This document shows positions 44,035 through 56,014 of a stretch of 64,000 bases of DNA, piece by piece. The stretch is taken from NCBI GenBank assembly GCA_010356995.1, contig ML996688.1, positions 930,001 through 994,000 of the forward strand, given 5' to 3'. Below the pieces are notes generated by a model. That model was given only the letters and a program-made list of their open reading frames with translations, was not told the DNA's origin and searched no databases. A program made the position numbers and the translations under genes. This stretch comes from Trichodelitschia bisporula. Its lineage: Eukaryota > Ascomycota > Dothideomycetes > Phaeotrichales > Phaeotrichaceae. Positions within the stretch are counted from its first letter, which is position 1. Every line of letters starts with the position of its first letter.

Positions 44035-46913
44035 TCAGTCATCAACAACATTCCGATTAAAAAACTTCCACATCTTTCTCCCCACTTCCCTCCCCATAAT
44101 CCGGCACAAAGCCTCCTCCTCCATATTCGCCAGCTCCTGGATGTTTTCCACCTCGGCTGTGATGGCGTAGAGATTCTTGTCCGTTATCCCGGGCACCACG
44201 CGCAGCATGTCCATGGGCGTCTGACTGACGGCCCCGGACTCAGCGTCCTCGCCCTCTTCCAGCCCGATTTGCACCGCCTTCACTGGATCCGGCTCTTCCT
44301 GGAGCTTCTTCAACTCCTCAAAGATCTCCGCCGTCTGATACGGCGAGCTCGACCAAATGATCCGCAAGCGCGGGAAGGCGATCGTGAGCATAACGAGCTT
44401 GCCCTGCAAATCCGGCGCCGCCATCGTTGCCGCCGCCGCGGAGGACAGATCCGCGAATGGCTCCAGGGTGAAGCTCTTGTTCTGGTCGAATTCGATGAGC
44501 AGCATGGGGTTTTCGTAGTGCTGAGACATTTGCTCGGCTTGGTTGAAGAGCCGGCCGTTGGCAAAGGAGCCGATGAGATCGCTGACGGATTTCCGCTCGA
44601 TGCAGATTTTGGGCGTCAGGATGTAGTCGCCGACTGTGAGCATGCAGGGGAGGATTTCCATGCCGCGGCCGTGTAGAAGTGATGGAAGCGAGGACGAGAA
44701 CTCGCGGACGTCGACGACGACACGGGGCTGGACGGTTGTAGCGGCGATTCGTCCACCGCCGGCTATGCGCGTGTTGATCGTTCGCAAAAATGTCTCCTCG
44801 GGATTTAAGTTTGCCGTGTCGATGGTCATGGCCATGTTCTGGGACGTTAGACCTTGCTCAATGCCAAAGAGTTAACTTACACCACGTTCCCGGATAAGCT
44901 TGGTAAAAGCGTCCTTCTCCCGCCGACTGCTGCCCAAATACCGCTGCTCCTCGACCGAACCGCTATAGTACATAAAGTATACACGGACGCTGCGATCGGT
45001 ATGACAGCTGCGGTATACCTCAACGCGCCGAATGAAGGCAAGGTCCGGCTCATACAAGATGATATATCGGGGCTTGATCTCCTCCAGCAGGTGGTCATCC
45101 ATATCGCCGTCGAACGGGTGAACAACCACCAGATCCTTCATGTCGTAGAGTTCGTAGTAGTCTTCCATTCCTTCCAATGGGTCAATGCCAATCTCTGCCC
45201 TCTCTTGGGCTTCGACTTCAGTAACCTCGAGATTTGAGAGGAGTGCAGCAATATGCGCGTCCTTGTCTCCAGCAACATGAACGCTGTTGAGCTCGGGCCG
45301 ACTTGGACCTGAGGCAGCGGCAGCAGAGCCCCGGACCCTTCGTCTTTTGCTGGGAGGAGCTCGGCCTCTCGATGCAGGACCACCGCGTGCCTCCGTGGCC
45401 TGCATAGCTTTTTGTATCTCCGAGTCGAGCGAAGCGCTCACCTTGGTAAAGCTCCGTTTCCAGGTAAGATAGTTGCGAAGCCGGCGCCTCATCATAAAAG
45501 CGGCAGACGGCTCGTCGTCTTTCAGCTCCTCGTTCGCATTTTCAGGCCGCTTGTGCATCGACTGAAGGTACTCGCGGATTTGACTACATGCCGCCTGGTC
45601 ACCGCACATGACTAGAATAGCGTCGCTGGAGTCGTCCAACTTGGTTGGGTGAAAATACATGTCCTGCTCGATCTCTTCAATGATTTTAGCTAGGATCTCC
45701 CACTTCGGCTGCTCCTCTAGTACTGGCTCGATCTTTTCGGAAAGCTTCCCGGTGTACACGCGGCGTCTTGCCGCTTCGAACATCGTTTCTGCGGCATCTA
45801 ACAAGAGCCATGGCGATGGATTCTGGCGGATTTTGCCCGGAGGCGGCTGAGCTGCGGCGACGATAGTGTCCAGATATTGGTTGAATTTGACGGCATCGTA
45901 TGTCAAAACAGCACTATACTCGTCAGCCAGCTCCCAAGCGAAGGAAGACATACAATAGAAGCTGTCGGAGCTCCCCCAAGTCTCTGACAATCTGTTTCGT
46001 CCGAGGGCTCGTCCGATGCCAGACCGGATCGAGCTGCCTCATGACTATGGCCTGGAAGTTCCTGTGCAGTGCATTGTCCAGATTCCAGTCATCCATCTCG
46101 AGACCAGAATTTCCCTTCTTCAGCTCGCTAATACTCGCTTCAATGCATTCCATGATGGCGTTTTGGATGGACCGCATGCTGTCCGTCATGTCGACTTCCA
46201 GCTCAATAACCTCGACCTTCTTCTTCCCGTACAGCGAATTCGCCACTTCCACATGAAAACGCGGGTAGAGTGACGGCTTCCGCAGAAACAGATTCCGCAT
46301 CATAGTCGCAAGCGGAGAAATGCCATACGTGAAGCTCTCCGGGACGTCCGAAAAGGCCTTGAGGAAGCCATCCTTATTCTTCTGCCTGTAAACCCGGAGA
46401 ATGAACGCCTCCAGCGCCGTCGCCACGACCTTTTCAGCATGCAGCACCACAATCCCAGACACAATAGCAGGGTCCAGCCACTCGGATAAAAAATCCACGA
46501 TCAAGATCCGCGACGTAATGCTGAAGATTCCACTATTCGCATACATCTTGGCGCGGGCCGCGATCGTCACGGCTTCGTTACTGACGATAGTAAGACCGCG
46601 ACACTTCGGCGCCCGACTGATAGTAGCGTGCTCGGCGAGCGACTCTCCGATCCACTCATTCTCGCGGTCATCGGCGCCGATGATCAGGATGAGATTGTTC
46701 CCAGCAGCATCGCACGAGTGGAGGAAATTCGTCACGATGCGCAGCAGGCCCAGCCCCCGCGCCATGATCAGGAGTTCATCCTCGCTGCGGAGTTCGCGGA
46801 AGATCTCCTGTTGGAATTCCTGGATGGTCGTGAGTGGACGCGCGAAGTGAGGCTGCGGGGCGAAATACCAAGGGCAAGGAGAGCTTCACTGGCGGCAGCT
46901 CCTCTGCAGACAT
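44035..46913 (-). CDS. XPF: XPF/Rad1 structure-specific DNA repair endonuclease
   Basis: Catalytic half of the XPF-ERCC1 (Rad1-Rad10) nuclease that cuts 5' of lesions in nucleotide excision repair and at 3' flaps in recombination. CDS complement(join(44035..44838,44881..45913,45954..46819,46869..46913)), 915 residues. The 45-nt first exon encodes MSAEELPPVKLSLPL, joined to EFQQEIFRELRSEDELLIMA, the family N-terminus. A degenerate SF2 helicase-like half follows (ARGLGLLRIVTNFL). The nuclease motif is intact: VVDVREF (about 689-695), GDYILTP and E729RKSVSD735. The C-terminal tandem HhH has LRVVPGITDKN and ends in FFNRNVVDD. Intron 2 is only 40 bp. Basic RAPPSKRRRVRG at mid-protein is a likely nuclear signal. 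Confidence 0.95.
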
Positions 46914-47382
46914 CAAGTTGAGCGGTTCAAGAAATTTTCTCAGCAGAGTACGCTTCTAATGACGATGAAGAAGAGGCAAAGACACGCGTTTGCCCCGCTG
47001 GAGGTTATCGGTCACGATATAAACGCGATGTCACGCTTCGGGAGGCCGAGCGGCCCAGCCGAAATCCGTGGGTGGCTGCAAGGGTGCCTGGCAGCGCTCT
47101 TGGCTGAGGCTAGTACGATGCTTCAAAAGCTACGTCACTCAGGGATTCATCACAGCATTCGAATCCAAGCTTTAAACAATAGTAGGTCTACCCTATGTGC
47201 AGATGCCTACTGAGTACTCCATTTATGCTGCCTTTCCCGATCCCCAGCTCCAAGCCAAGCAAACCCAGCAGATCCCCTCGCAATGTTGGTATCTGACCAA
47301 CGCCTAGCTCTTGAACTCCATTTTTGTTGCCCGAATCCGACTCTGCAGTCCCGCGTTTATGCATCCGTCAAAGCAAAAAAAA
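46914..47382. other. Intergenic
   Basis: XPF promoter and MFS 3' flank on the same strand; nothing else seen. Confidence 0.6.
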
Positions 47383-49134
47383 CTAACCCCGCGAGAGCAA
47401 CGGTGTATCATCGTTGTCCTCTTCTTCCTCTCCGTCTGCGTCCTCCTCGTCTTCGCTCCCCTCATCCCCATCCGCCTCCAGCGCAGGGCTTCTGATACCA
47501 AAACTGAGCAGTAACCCGATCAAAGAAATGATTGCGAAGAGGCCAAAGGCAAGGGCCTCACCCTTGTGCTTGAATTTCGTCGAAGCGGAAAAGAGACCAC
47601 CAGACATAAACGGGCCTACTGCCCGCCCAGCAGCTGACAATGTTTGTGCTAGACCGTTTAGGGTGCCGAGGACAGAGTGGTTCGGCGCGGAGTTTGTTAT
47701 CTGGAAGGGTTAACAGCCTGACGAACATTCACCGCTGTTACATACCAAGAGAAGTGCGGAAGTCAGTCCTCCAACCGCAGCAACTGCCTTGATGATCAAG
47801 ATGCCCCCCATCTCTATCCACAGCCAAATTTTGCCCTGGCCAAAGCCGGATTTATCCTTGTATCCAACCCAAGGCATGAGCAGGAACGATACAACAAAGA
47901 GCCCGAGACTCAGACGGTAGGTATTCTTATTACCTATCGCGTCTCGGATCCTGCCATATATCCCGATCTGAAAGAAAATTGTGAGAACGCCGGAAAAGGC
48001 CAGAGACAGGCCGATTTCCTCTGTCGAGAGTCCTCGGCCAGTGGGAGGCTTTGCCTCGCCGAAAATGGGAAAGAGAGCATTGTACGCAACGTTGGAGAGT
48101 TGGAAGATCAAGAAGGTGACGAGAATGAGGATGGTGTCTCGAGTGAAGACGTCCTTGCCTTTGAGACTGACAACGTTCTGAACAAGAAGTGAAGGGCTTT
48201 CGTCAGGCGCTCCGTCGGTCCGCTGGTCCGTATGGCTCTTCCGCCGCCGCAAGTATGTAGGCCGGTAGCTGGAGCCTGTAAATTGCCACATCCATGCAAA
48301 GAGGCTCTTGATGCGGTGACGGAGCGGCGGCAGCTCTTTCGCTTCCTCCAAACTTTCCTGAAGGAAGAAGCATGCCAGGACGAAATCGATGGCGAGAACA
48401 ACGGCAGAGAAGAGATTGGCAATAAGGTACGGGAACGGATTCGGCTCTCCTTTCTTGAAGGGATTCTCCTTGAATACCAGCAGCCCACCGACGGCCGGGC
48501 CGGTGATGCCGCCAATTCCGTATATAACTGGGAGGTATGTGAAGGCGCGCGACTGATTGCTGCGGTCCGTAATTTCCCCCAGGCACGTGGATATGACGCC
48601 TTGGTTGCCGTTGACAAGTCCCATCGCGATCTGGACCACGATCGCCTGCCAAAACGTCCGGCAAAATCCAAAGGCGACGAAGCAGGCTGCCGTGAGAACA
48701 GTGCCCGTCAGTATGACTGGCTTCCTTCCAATTCTGTCTGAGAGCCAACCCCAGAAGAAGTTTGTCGTGAACTGCGCGAGCGCAAAGCCGGAGGCGATCA
48801 GGCCGACATAGAGGCCGACCTCGGATTCTTTGACTCCTGGGAAGCTCGAGGTCATGTCTGGAAGGTAAGGGCTGATGGAGTTCAACGCCGTCTGTTCAGC
48901 CAGAGCAATCACTGCCAGCATTATGAGCTGCCTTTTCGGCAGTGGAGACTCTTGTTGGACATGATGGCCACTCGAACTGGAACCATCATAGCTGCCTGAT
49001 CCACCGCGGCGAGATAAGGATGCAGGGGAAGGTGGGTGTCCACGAGAAGTCGGTGGCTTCGTAGGGAACGTCTGGTAGTGAAGAGTCGATGACTGTCGTC
49101 GAGGTTCAAAGGCAGGCTTCTTGGAAGCCATCAT
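47383..49134 (-). CDS. Major facilitator superfamily transporter (DHA1/ZIF1-like)
   Basis: Polytopic membrane transporter, probably a proton antiporter. CDS complement(join(47383..47700,47746..49134)), 568 residues, one 45-bp intron. The Ser/Pro-rich cytosolic N-terminus is followed by TM1 (LIMLAVIALAEQTALNSISP), the motif A loop GWLSDRIGRKPVI between TM2 and TM3, and further TM blocks including FTYLPVIYGIGGITGPAVGG (motif C-like). The central loop is about 100 residues and charged. Exon 2 carries NHSVLGTLNGLAQTLSAAGR and the last TMs. The tail is very acidic (SEDEEDADGEEEEDNDD) and ends in TPLLSRG. These features resemble the zinc-induced-facilitator-like branch; substrate unknown. The ATG at 49134 is used, with a second directly after it. 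Confidence 0.9.
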
Positions 49135-49904
49135 GGCAAGGGAGAGGGTGGAGCAGTGACGAATGCGGGGAAGCTCTGGCGCAGGCACCGAGAAAGCCCC
49201 CTCACGCAGGCTGAAGAGTGGGGGTTGCTTGAGGACGATGCAATGTCATGAGAAGAAAAATATATATACGAGAGGAGAATGTACGGCGGTTCCAGGAAGA
49301 AAGAGCGAGTGTCTTGTGTTGTCTTGACACAGAAAGAGGGTAGAGTTCGCGACGTGGGAGGTGATTGGGGAGGGTTGTTGCAGGGCGTGGAGAATGTTAG
49401 CGTCACAAGTTCAAGGGCTTATCAAAAAAGTCGTAGCGCCTGACGTCGGCAACGTCCGCGGAGTGGGCGTCATGACTTTTTTCGACAGCCCTCCACGCCC
49501 TCATCTGCCAGGGCAGACAAGGATTGCGTCAAATGGTGGATTTTGAAGGCCTCAGACCTCTTCGCTTGGCAGGCCATACTTCCCACCTCCCTCAAAGGGC
49601 TAGAGCCTTAAAAGGTCTGGCCATTCAGATCTGCAGCATTACGCAGTTGTCAAAAACTCCGTCTCGCTTTCCTCCGCTCAACCTCTTACTTTGCCATCCG
49701 AGTCTATGGTAAAATGATCTCACCAGAACTTTTTATGGGCGAAGCTGCCAGGCAGCCACAAGCTTATCGCCTCACGGATGCTGACAAAGTGGTCATAGGT
49801 CATCAGACCACGACGAACGCTACCATATTTACGATACCCTGGTGATCAAGACCATGCCCAGGTTTCCTGGTAACCCCCCTATCCAAACACCTCTACGTAG
49901 TAGA
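49135..49904. other. Intergenic
   Basis: MFS promoter (an A/T-rich tatatata near 49260) and 3' flank of the dehydrogenase gene. No gene. Confidence 0.55.
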
Positions 49905-51455
49905 CTAGATCGTCGTGGCAGCTGGAACCGCCCCCAGCCTAAGCGGCGCACCGTCCTCGACGTTTTCCGCCGCACCACCCACATTCCCGCTCTTCGACAC
50001 TCCAGCGTGGTTCCGATTCCACTCCCGTACTGCCAAAATCATTCCGTCCATCGTGTTCGTGAAAGGCTTGTACGCAATTCCTCCCTCCTCAACTGGCTTC
50101 CGTGCGGCGTCATCTATCGCGATAGTGTTCGAACATGCGGTAAGCACGGGCGGCTGAATCATCATTATGTCACCTGAAGGTTCCGGTACCAATGCGTTCA
50201 GAGGACCAAAGTACGTCCATAGCAGATGGTACATCTCGACAAGGTGCCCCAAGATTACCATCGGCAAAGCGGGGATGAAATTTGCCTTGAACCCTGTCAC
50301 GGAATGCAGGGAAAGCAACCGGTACAGGTCTCTAAAAGCAATGGGCTTGCCGTTGTCGTGAACATTGAAAGTTTTGCCGTTGACCTTACGGAACTTCGGC
50401 GAGAGAAGCGCAGCTTCGAACTGCAAGTGTGCCAGCGCGACATTGTCGGCAGAAACCCAAGTCGCGATGTTATTGGGGACCCAGCTGTACACATTAGCCT
50501 CTACCGCAGATTCAACGGGCATACGAACGTTGGGATCTCGCATCGCCTAAGATACTCGCCAAGCGACATATCGTTTTTGCCTGCATAGATCGCATTTCCA
50601 GGGCGTATCAACCCAGTCCTGAAATCATCCGTTGCAGCGTTCATGATGATCCTCTCTCCTGCAGCTTTGGTGACGGCGTAATTCGAAAAGAATTCCCAAT
50701 GGCTTCTCAGAGGCTTGTATGCGTCGCTTTCATCGTATACTTGTCCAATGTACTTGGGATATTTTGCCCAAAGTGGCATCCACCATTCAACCCCGCGGAT
50801 CGCTAACGAGGCCGAGGACGTAGCTACCACTATATCGGCGCCGACGGCTTTGGCCGCATTGATAACGTGTGTCGAGCCATGCGTGTTTACACCCGCAGAG
50901 CGTGGGAGATGCACCGGCCAACGTTCCCACGGGCGTATGACAGCGGCAACGTGAATGACAGTGGTGGGAAGATCGGGGACCCCTTTCGGCCAGGGTGCGC
51001 TGAAAGCTTTGGTGGTTGCATCTTGCTTGCTGATGTCGACTTGCACATAAGGGACACCTGTGGCTACGGAATTGGAACGCGGGGGCGCGAAGTCGACGTT
51101 GCGGATAGTGTCAGCGGGCTGGCCACGGAGCAGAAGCTGCTTAATGACATGGCTGCCGACAGATCCTACGCGCGCGTCAGTCACTGCGGCTCTACCGGAG
51201 GATAGAGTGTAGCTTCGTACCTGAGCCTCCAACCACGATGTACCGTCTCTCCTGCTTGGGCGGAAGATGCTTCGCGAGGTCCGGGGGGTTCTTGTCGATG
51301 CACTTATAGGCCTCGAGGAGTTCTTCATCCGTCCATCGGTGTGGTGAAAGCTTCAGGATTTCCTCTGGGATAGTGGAAAGCGCAGTGTGGAGACGCCAGA
51401 GGTACAGTGCAAGAGCCAGACCCGCGACTGCCCCTGCCCCAGTAAGAAGATCCAT
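49905..51455 (-). CDS. 3-beta-hydroxysteroid dehydrogenase/isomerase-type protein, apparent frameshift
   Basis: Extended short-chain dehydrogenase resembling sterol C-4 decarboxylase (Erg26) relatives. Exon 1 is 51455..51221: membrane anchor MDLLTGAGAVAGLALALYLW, then YIVVGGSG; a 55-bp intron; exon 2 from 51165 completes the Rossmann motif GGSGSVGSHVI and carries VIHVAAVIRPWE, ATSSASLAIRG, the active-site YAVTK and TGLIRPGNAIY. At about 50510-50545 the reading frame must change by one base to reach the rest (ANVYSWVPNNIATWVSADNV, NGKTFNVHDNGKPIAFRDLY), which is clearly the same protein family. I find no GT-AG intron that fixes the phase. It is therefore either an inactivated gene, a sequencing error or an unusual splice. 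Both halves otherwise look well conserved. Confidence 0.75.
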
Positions 51456-52382
51456 AACGTAGGACGGGTTCTTCCGCGTAGATCTGGGACTAACGGCGAC
51501 TAGCCTATGGCATGTTAACAACACCGCACAAAAAAATGGTACTTGAATACGAACGAAATGAAGATACTCCAGAGTAAGGCCGGTCTCGCAGAATAAGTAC
51601 AACAAGATGAATGAGGCCAGATGGCGGAGGGGCTGGTAGTTCGAAGCGACCAGCGGCTGGCGGCTCAGGCCCCCAGCAAAAACGCGCTTAGGCGTCCCAC
51701 TCCCGCCCCCCTAGATCGGTAGCTTCATCACGGAATCCTCGTCATCAAAGCTCTCTCTAATTGGTCAAGTCTATTTCCCTTTTGAGACAGCAAAATCGCA
51801 AGCTTTCCTAAATTGACATTCATGTGTGTGGGCTCTACGGGTAATCCGTAAAGGATGAGAGTCTCGACGGCCGCAGGCCCGATCAAAGCGTTAGCATTTA
51901 CCGACATCTCCCCACAAGTTCTTTCTTCCAACCATATATACCGATATTAAGAAGCAGGTTCGAGCTGGTCGTTCCCTGTCAGGGCATTGTGCTCCGACTA
52001 CATTGCAGCCACGCCCCCAAAGGTTAAAGGACAGTTCCCCCAGGACAAGGGGTCCCGTCCAATACCCAAAACCGAAAGCTGACGACTGTCAAATGAGAAA
52101 CGACGCGGGGGAGGCGTTTCTTGCGTCTTGACCTGTCGTTCCGTCGGGTTTCGGCACGCTTCATACGCAGTATGGTATCAAGGTCTGTATAAACCGTTGC
52201 ATTTTCTCGTGGTCCGTGGTCAAGTACTACGAATACAATATCGAAGTTGGTAAGGTTATGCACTGTGCCCCACTACCACCATACTACCATCCATCCTCGC
52301 AGCGGTGATCACTTGATTGTCAAGGTCTACTCGTCGTCCTCCTCATCTACGCACCCTTAGCATAGCCAGAAATCCCAGGGAA
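51456..52382. other. Intergenic
   Basis: Promoter of the dehydrogenase on the left (divergent genes absent) and 3' flank of the PKG-repeat gene. A possible extra 3' exon of the latter would lie at about 52325-52354. No other gene seen. Confidence 0.5.
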
Positions 52383-52963
52383 TCACATACCACGGGCGCC
52401 CTTGGGGAAGCCTCCGAAGCCCTTAGGGGGGCCCTTGGGAGCCGAGGGGGCAGCGCCCTTAGGAGCCGGGGCAGGAGCACCAGGAGCCGCGGGGGCGGCA
52501 GGGGCACCGGGAGCCTGGCCCTTGGGGAAAGCACCACCGAAGCCGCCCTTGGGGAAGCCACCGAACTGACCAGCTTCACCCTTAGGGAACTGGGGACGGT
52601 CGCCCTTGGGGAAGCCGCCGAAGCCGCCGAAGCCCTTGGGGGCATCACCCTTGGGGGCGGCGGGAGGAGCACCCTTGGGAGCAGCAGGAGGAGCGCCCTT
52701 GGGGGTGTAGGGAGCAACGGTGGGAGGAACGCCCTTGGGAAGACCACCCTTGGGGAAGCCACCCTTGGGGAAGCCACCCTTGGGGGAGCCGCCTGTGATG
52801 TCAGCAAAAGTAAGGCAAACGAGGAAAGGCACGCACCGAAATCGGGGGCAACGGCCGGAGAGTCATCCTCATCGTCATCGAGGAAACCCCACTGGCGCTT
52901 CTCCATCATCGCCGGAGAGGCAAACGCCATAGCGGCGAGGCTGAGCCATACGAAGGTACGCAT
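52383..52963 (-). CDS. Secreted Pro-Lys-Gly repeat protein
   Basis: CDS complement(join(52383..52792,52837..52963)), 178 residues, one 44-bp intron; not a family I recognise. Signal peptide 1-16 (MRTFVWLSLAAMAFAS). A short propiece ends in MMEKR, a Kex2-type dibasic site, which would leave QWGFLDDDEDDSPAVAPDFG as the mature start. The rest is a low-complexity run with 16 PKG triplets in about 137 residues, in units such as GGFPKG, FPKGGF and PPAAPKGA. Strongly basic repeats follow an acidic leader. No Cys after the signal. A gt directly before the stop (52390) and an ag about 36 bases on could add an exon ending VDEEDDE. A TATA box lies at 53069-53074. Role unknown; an extracellular or wall-associated structural protein is inference. 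Confidence 0.85.
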
Positions 52964-55900
52964 TTTGGTTAAGCGAATGACTGATTTGTAAAGACCGTTG
53001 AGTGGAAAGAAGAAATATTTGACTGATAGCTGGATGGACTTCAGCTTGTACGGGAGATAAATGTGTGCTTTATACACATTCGGATTCATCCCTCTGCCCA
53101 CTATCCGCGGCCCGGATGGATGCTGTCAGCGAGGGCGGAACTGGCAAATCACCCCATCCCAGCCCCGGGCCACGGGGGGCGTACAGTTGTGGAGGTCCCG
53201 AGAATGGACAGCCTAAGGGGTTAGTCGATCCTCGCAGGCATTCGCCACGCTCGTGTTAAGGTCCACTGTCTGTATTGATGTTGTGATCGCTTTGGCGGGG
53301 TTGTGGCCAATAGCCGGCGCCGCCAATTGACATGGTAACGTGCCGGGAAAGCGAGATTTGGCTTCTGACCTTTGAGCACCCGGAGCTAACTTAAAATAAC
53401 AAGATAGCACGAGCTTGCGTGATGAAGAAGCACTTCTTGGACTCTCAATTGCCCTAGTAGTCAGCTGGGGGGGTTCCAGAAACATTTTTCCTAGCGGCTG
53501 TCGAGCAACCTTTGCAATTCCAGGTCTCTACCCCACGCCTCTAGGCGCGATAGCAGGCGCGCGTTGCAAGTTGATAGGGCTGTTGCCGAGGTGTGTCGTA
53601 CGTCCAGCAGTTTCATCCAGAATGTCGGATGACGCGGGGGGTGCCCTGGCCAGCAACCCAGGAATCCGGTGTTCTGACAGCCTGGTCCAGAATTCTGTTG
53701 GACAGTAACACCATCTGCGAAGGCAAGCAGGTACGCGTCCTGCTGTTGAGCGGGGGTTGTTGGGATCTGGAGGGCATTGGGCTGTTGCAGTACATTGCGT
53801 CAACATAAGCTCGGCTGCGTTTATGGAGAGTGCGAATCACGAGGCACAGCAACTAACCAAGTGCTGGCAGTTAGCTCATGTATGCTGGGCCCGTCGGGGA
53901 TGCCTTAGCCCTGTGCTCTTAGGGCATTTGCTTCAGACTCCGATTCGGCTCGCGTCAAGGTGCTACTTCCAGTGTATAGTCGCCACTCCCGCTCCTGTGT
54001 GATATGCTGGTAACAGTGTAAAAGCAGGTTCGAACATTCAGCATTCACCGCGGGCGTTTTTCTGAGCACGGAAGAGGAATCTCAATGGCTAGTCCGGCCT
54101 ATGTGTCGAGTTAGCAACTCCATATTTCGCATGGAAGCACATTCAGAGACGCATTCGCCATAATCTTGGTTATCGCGCTTACTTTCGACAGTATCCTTAC
54201 TGATGGGCCCTCAGCCGGGCGATCTCCGGGATGAGGTGGAGGACAAGCTACAATATATTTGATGAATCCGGCGCTTTGCAACACTGGCGACATGCCATTC
54301 GCAATTCCGTCAATCGAGGTGCCCATTCGCCATACACTCCATGCACTTTCTCATGGCATCTCGGCGTTGATAGTGGCGACTACATTAACCATTAAGATGA
54401 TGGCCCCATTCACAGAGCCAGGCCATGAGGCATGGTGAGAGGCAAGGGAAGCCGATCACGTCAGGGCAAGGGAAAGTGACAGCGAGATTGGCATCAGCGA
54501 TCAGAATAGATGAAATCAGAGGATTGTCTGTTGTTCTTGCAAAACGTTGGTGGTCGTGAAAGAGTGTCGTCACGGTGGAACGATCATCCTGACCGTCTCA
54601 GCCGAAGCCACTGTTGTTCTGTTGTGCCACACCCAGCCACTTTCACGATTTAACTCGCTCCTTCCTCCCTAGTTCTTCGATGACGTGGTGAGCCAAATGG
54701 CCTCTCGCCCGTATTCAATCCGACTTCCGACATGGCATCCCGGAGCAGAGAACTTCATGTTTCTCTGTCCTCCAAACACACACCCATGCGTCGATCGGCT
54801 CCCGAATACCTTCTCTGCTCCCAACGGCGATCATCATGCCCGTGATGCTCCGGAAGGACCGGACGCAATCTCCGGATTCTGAGGCTCGGGACGAGCATGA
54901 ATGAGCGCGGTTGCCGCACCATGCACCGATTTTATAGGGCCGCTCTGCTTGAGTAAATGAATAATGTCTTCGCTCTCAATGACCCCGCACCAAACTGACC
55001 CCACGCAGGTGTCTAACTCCAACCAACGAAGTCCAAGGTCGAACCAAGCTTTGCCCGTGCTGTGAGGCGTCGCCTAGGTCCAGCTCCATAAATACCATAG
55101 CCGCGTTTGGAGCATACTGTACTGCGATGTCGCTCACACACGCTAGCAAGCCATTCGACTAGCCTTCTGTTTCTTCCGAAGCTATCGAGTTTGCCTTTGT
55201 TATCGTAAGACCGTTCTCCGTCGAATGTGTATCTTCTAGGAACGACAGCGGGGGCCGACAGCGGGGGCCGAAACTCAGACGCACCTTTACCGAGATGTCA
55301 AGGTGCCGAAGTTGCTGGGGCATCTAAGCCTTGAGGCTCCTGCTCAACAACGTTTGCGTAGATTGAATTTCAGGCCCATGGCATCATTGCGATCAGAGCT
55401 GGGCATATGAGCATCTTGACGGAGCAATTGGTGGAACGGATTCCGCCCCAGATCGAATGCTCCATGAGTGAATGTTCCGGAATAACAGCCAGGCATGTGC
55501 AAAAGATCTGAATCTGCTGGCAAACACCTAGCTCAGCCCACATGGGCTTTTCTCGGGAGGCTTTTCGACGATATCCGGGAACCTGGGGCATAATTCACAT
55601 GCGCTCCGAACTCAAGGGCGCTAGAAGTTCTAGGATAATGCTGGAAATAGCTTTGGCATCCCGATAACATGCTTTCCCTGCGCCTTCACAAGCGAGTCCG
55701 TGACTCGGGAAACTCCAGTGGCTTTGTGTTGGTGGGCAACAGCCGGTTGCGGTTGCGGCTGCGCCTTTACAAGGCGCTTCCGTCCGTGACCCCATTTTCA
55801 GACCTAGTTCTAATTCCCTCACGGCTTCAATTTTCACAATTCCGATCTAGCCAGCTGACCGCTAAGTCAGTTTCACGCATAGGTTACCTTGGAACTGGTA

Positions 55901-56014
55901 CGCCATGAATACTTACCCTCATCTTCATAACTGCGTTCTATCCGAAGCGAGCTCAACATTTGTGTTGCTTTTAGTATCATTTTGGAACAAGGTCCTCATT
56001 GTAAGCTACTCACG
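52964..56014. other. Intergenic, about 3 kb
   Basis: Apart from the TATA box of the PKG-repeat gene, nothing supportable. Base composition is more even than elsewhere. There is a short tandem GACAGCGGGGGCC (two copies near 55243-55270). Could contain decayed sequence, but I cannot name an element. Confidence 0.5.
53069..53074 (-). promoter_or_regulatory. TATA box of PKG-repeat gene
   Basis: TATAAA on the minus strand, 106 bases upstream of the ATG at 52963. The position suits a strongly transcribed gene with a leader of about 75 bases. Confidence 0.55.
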
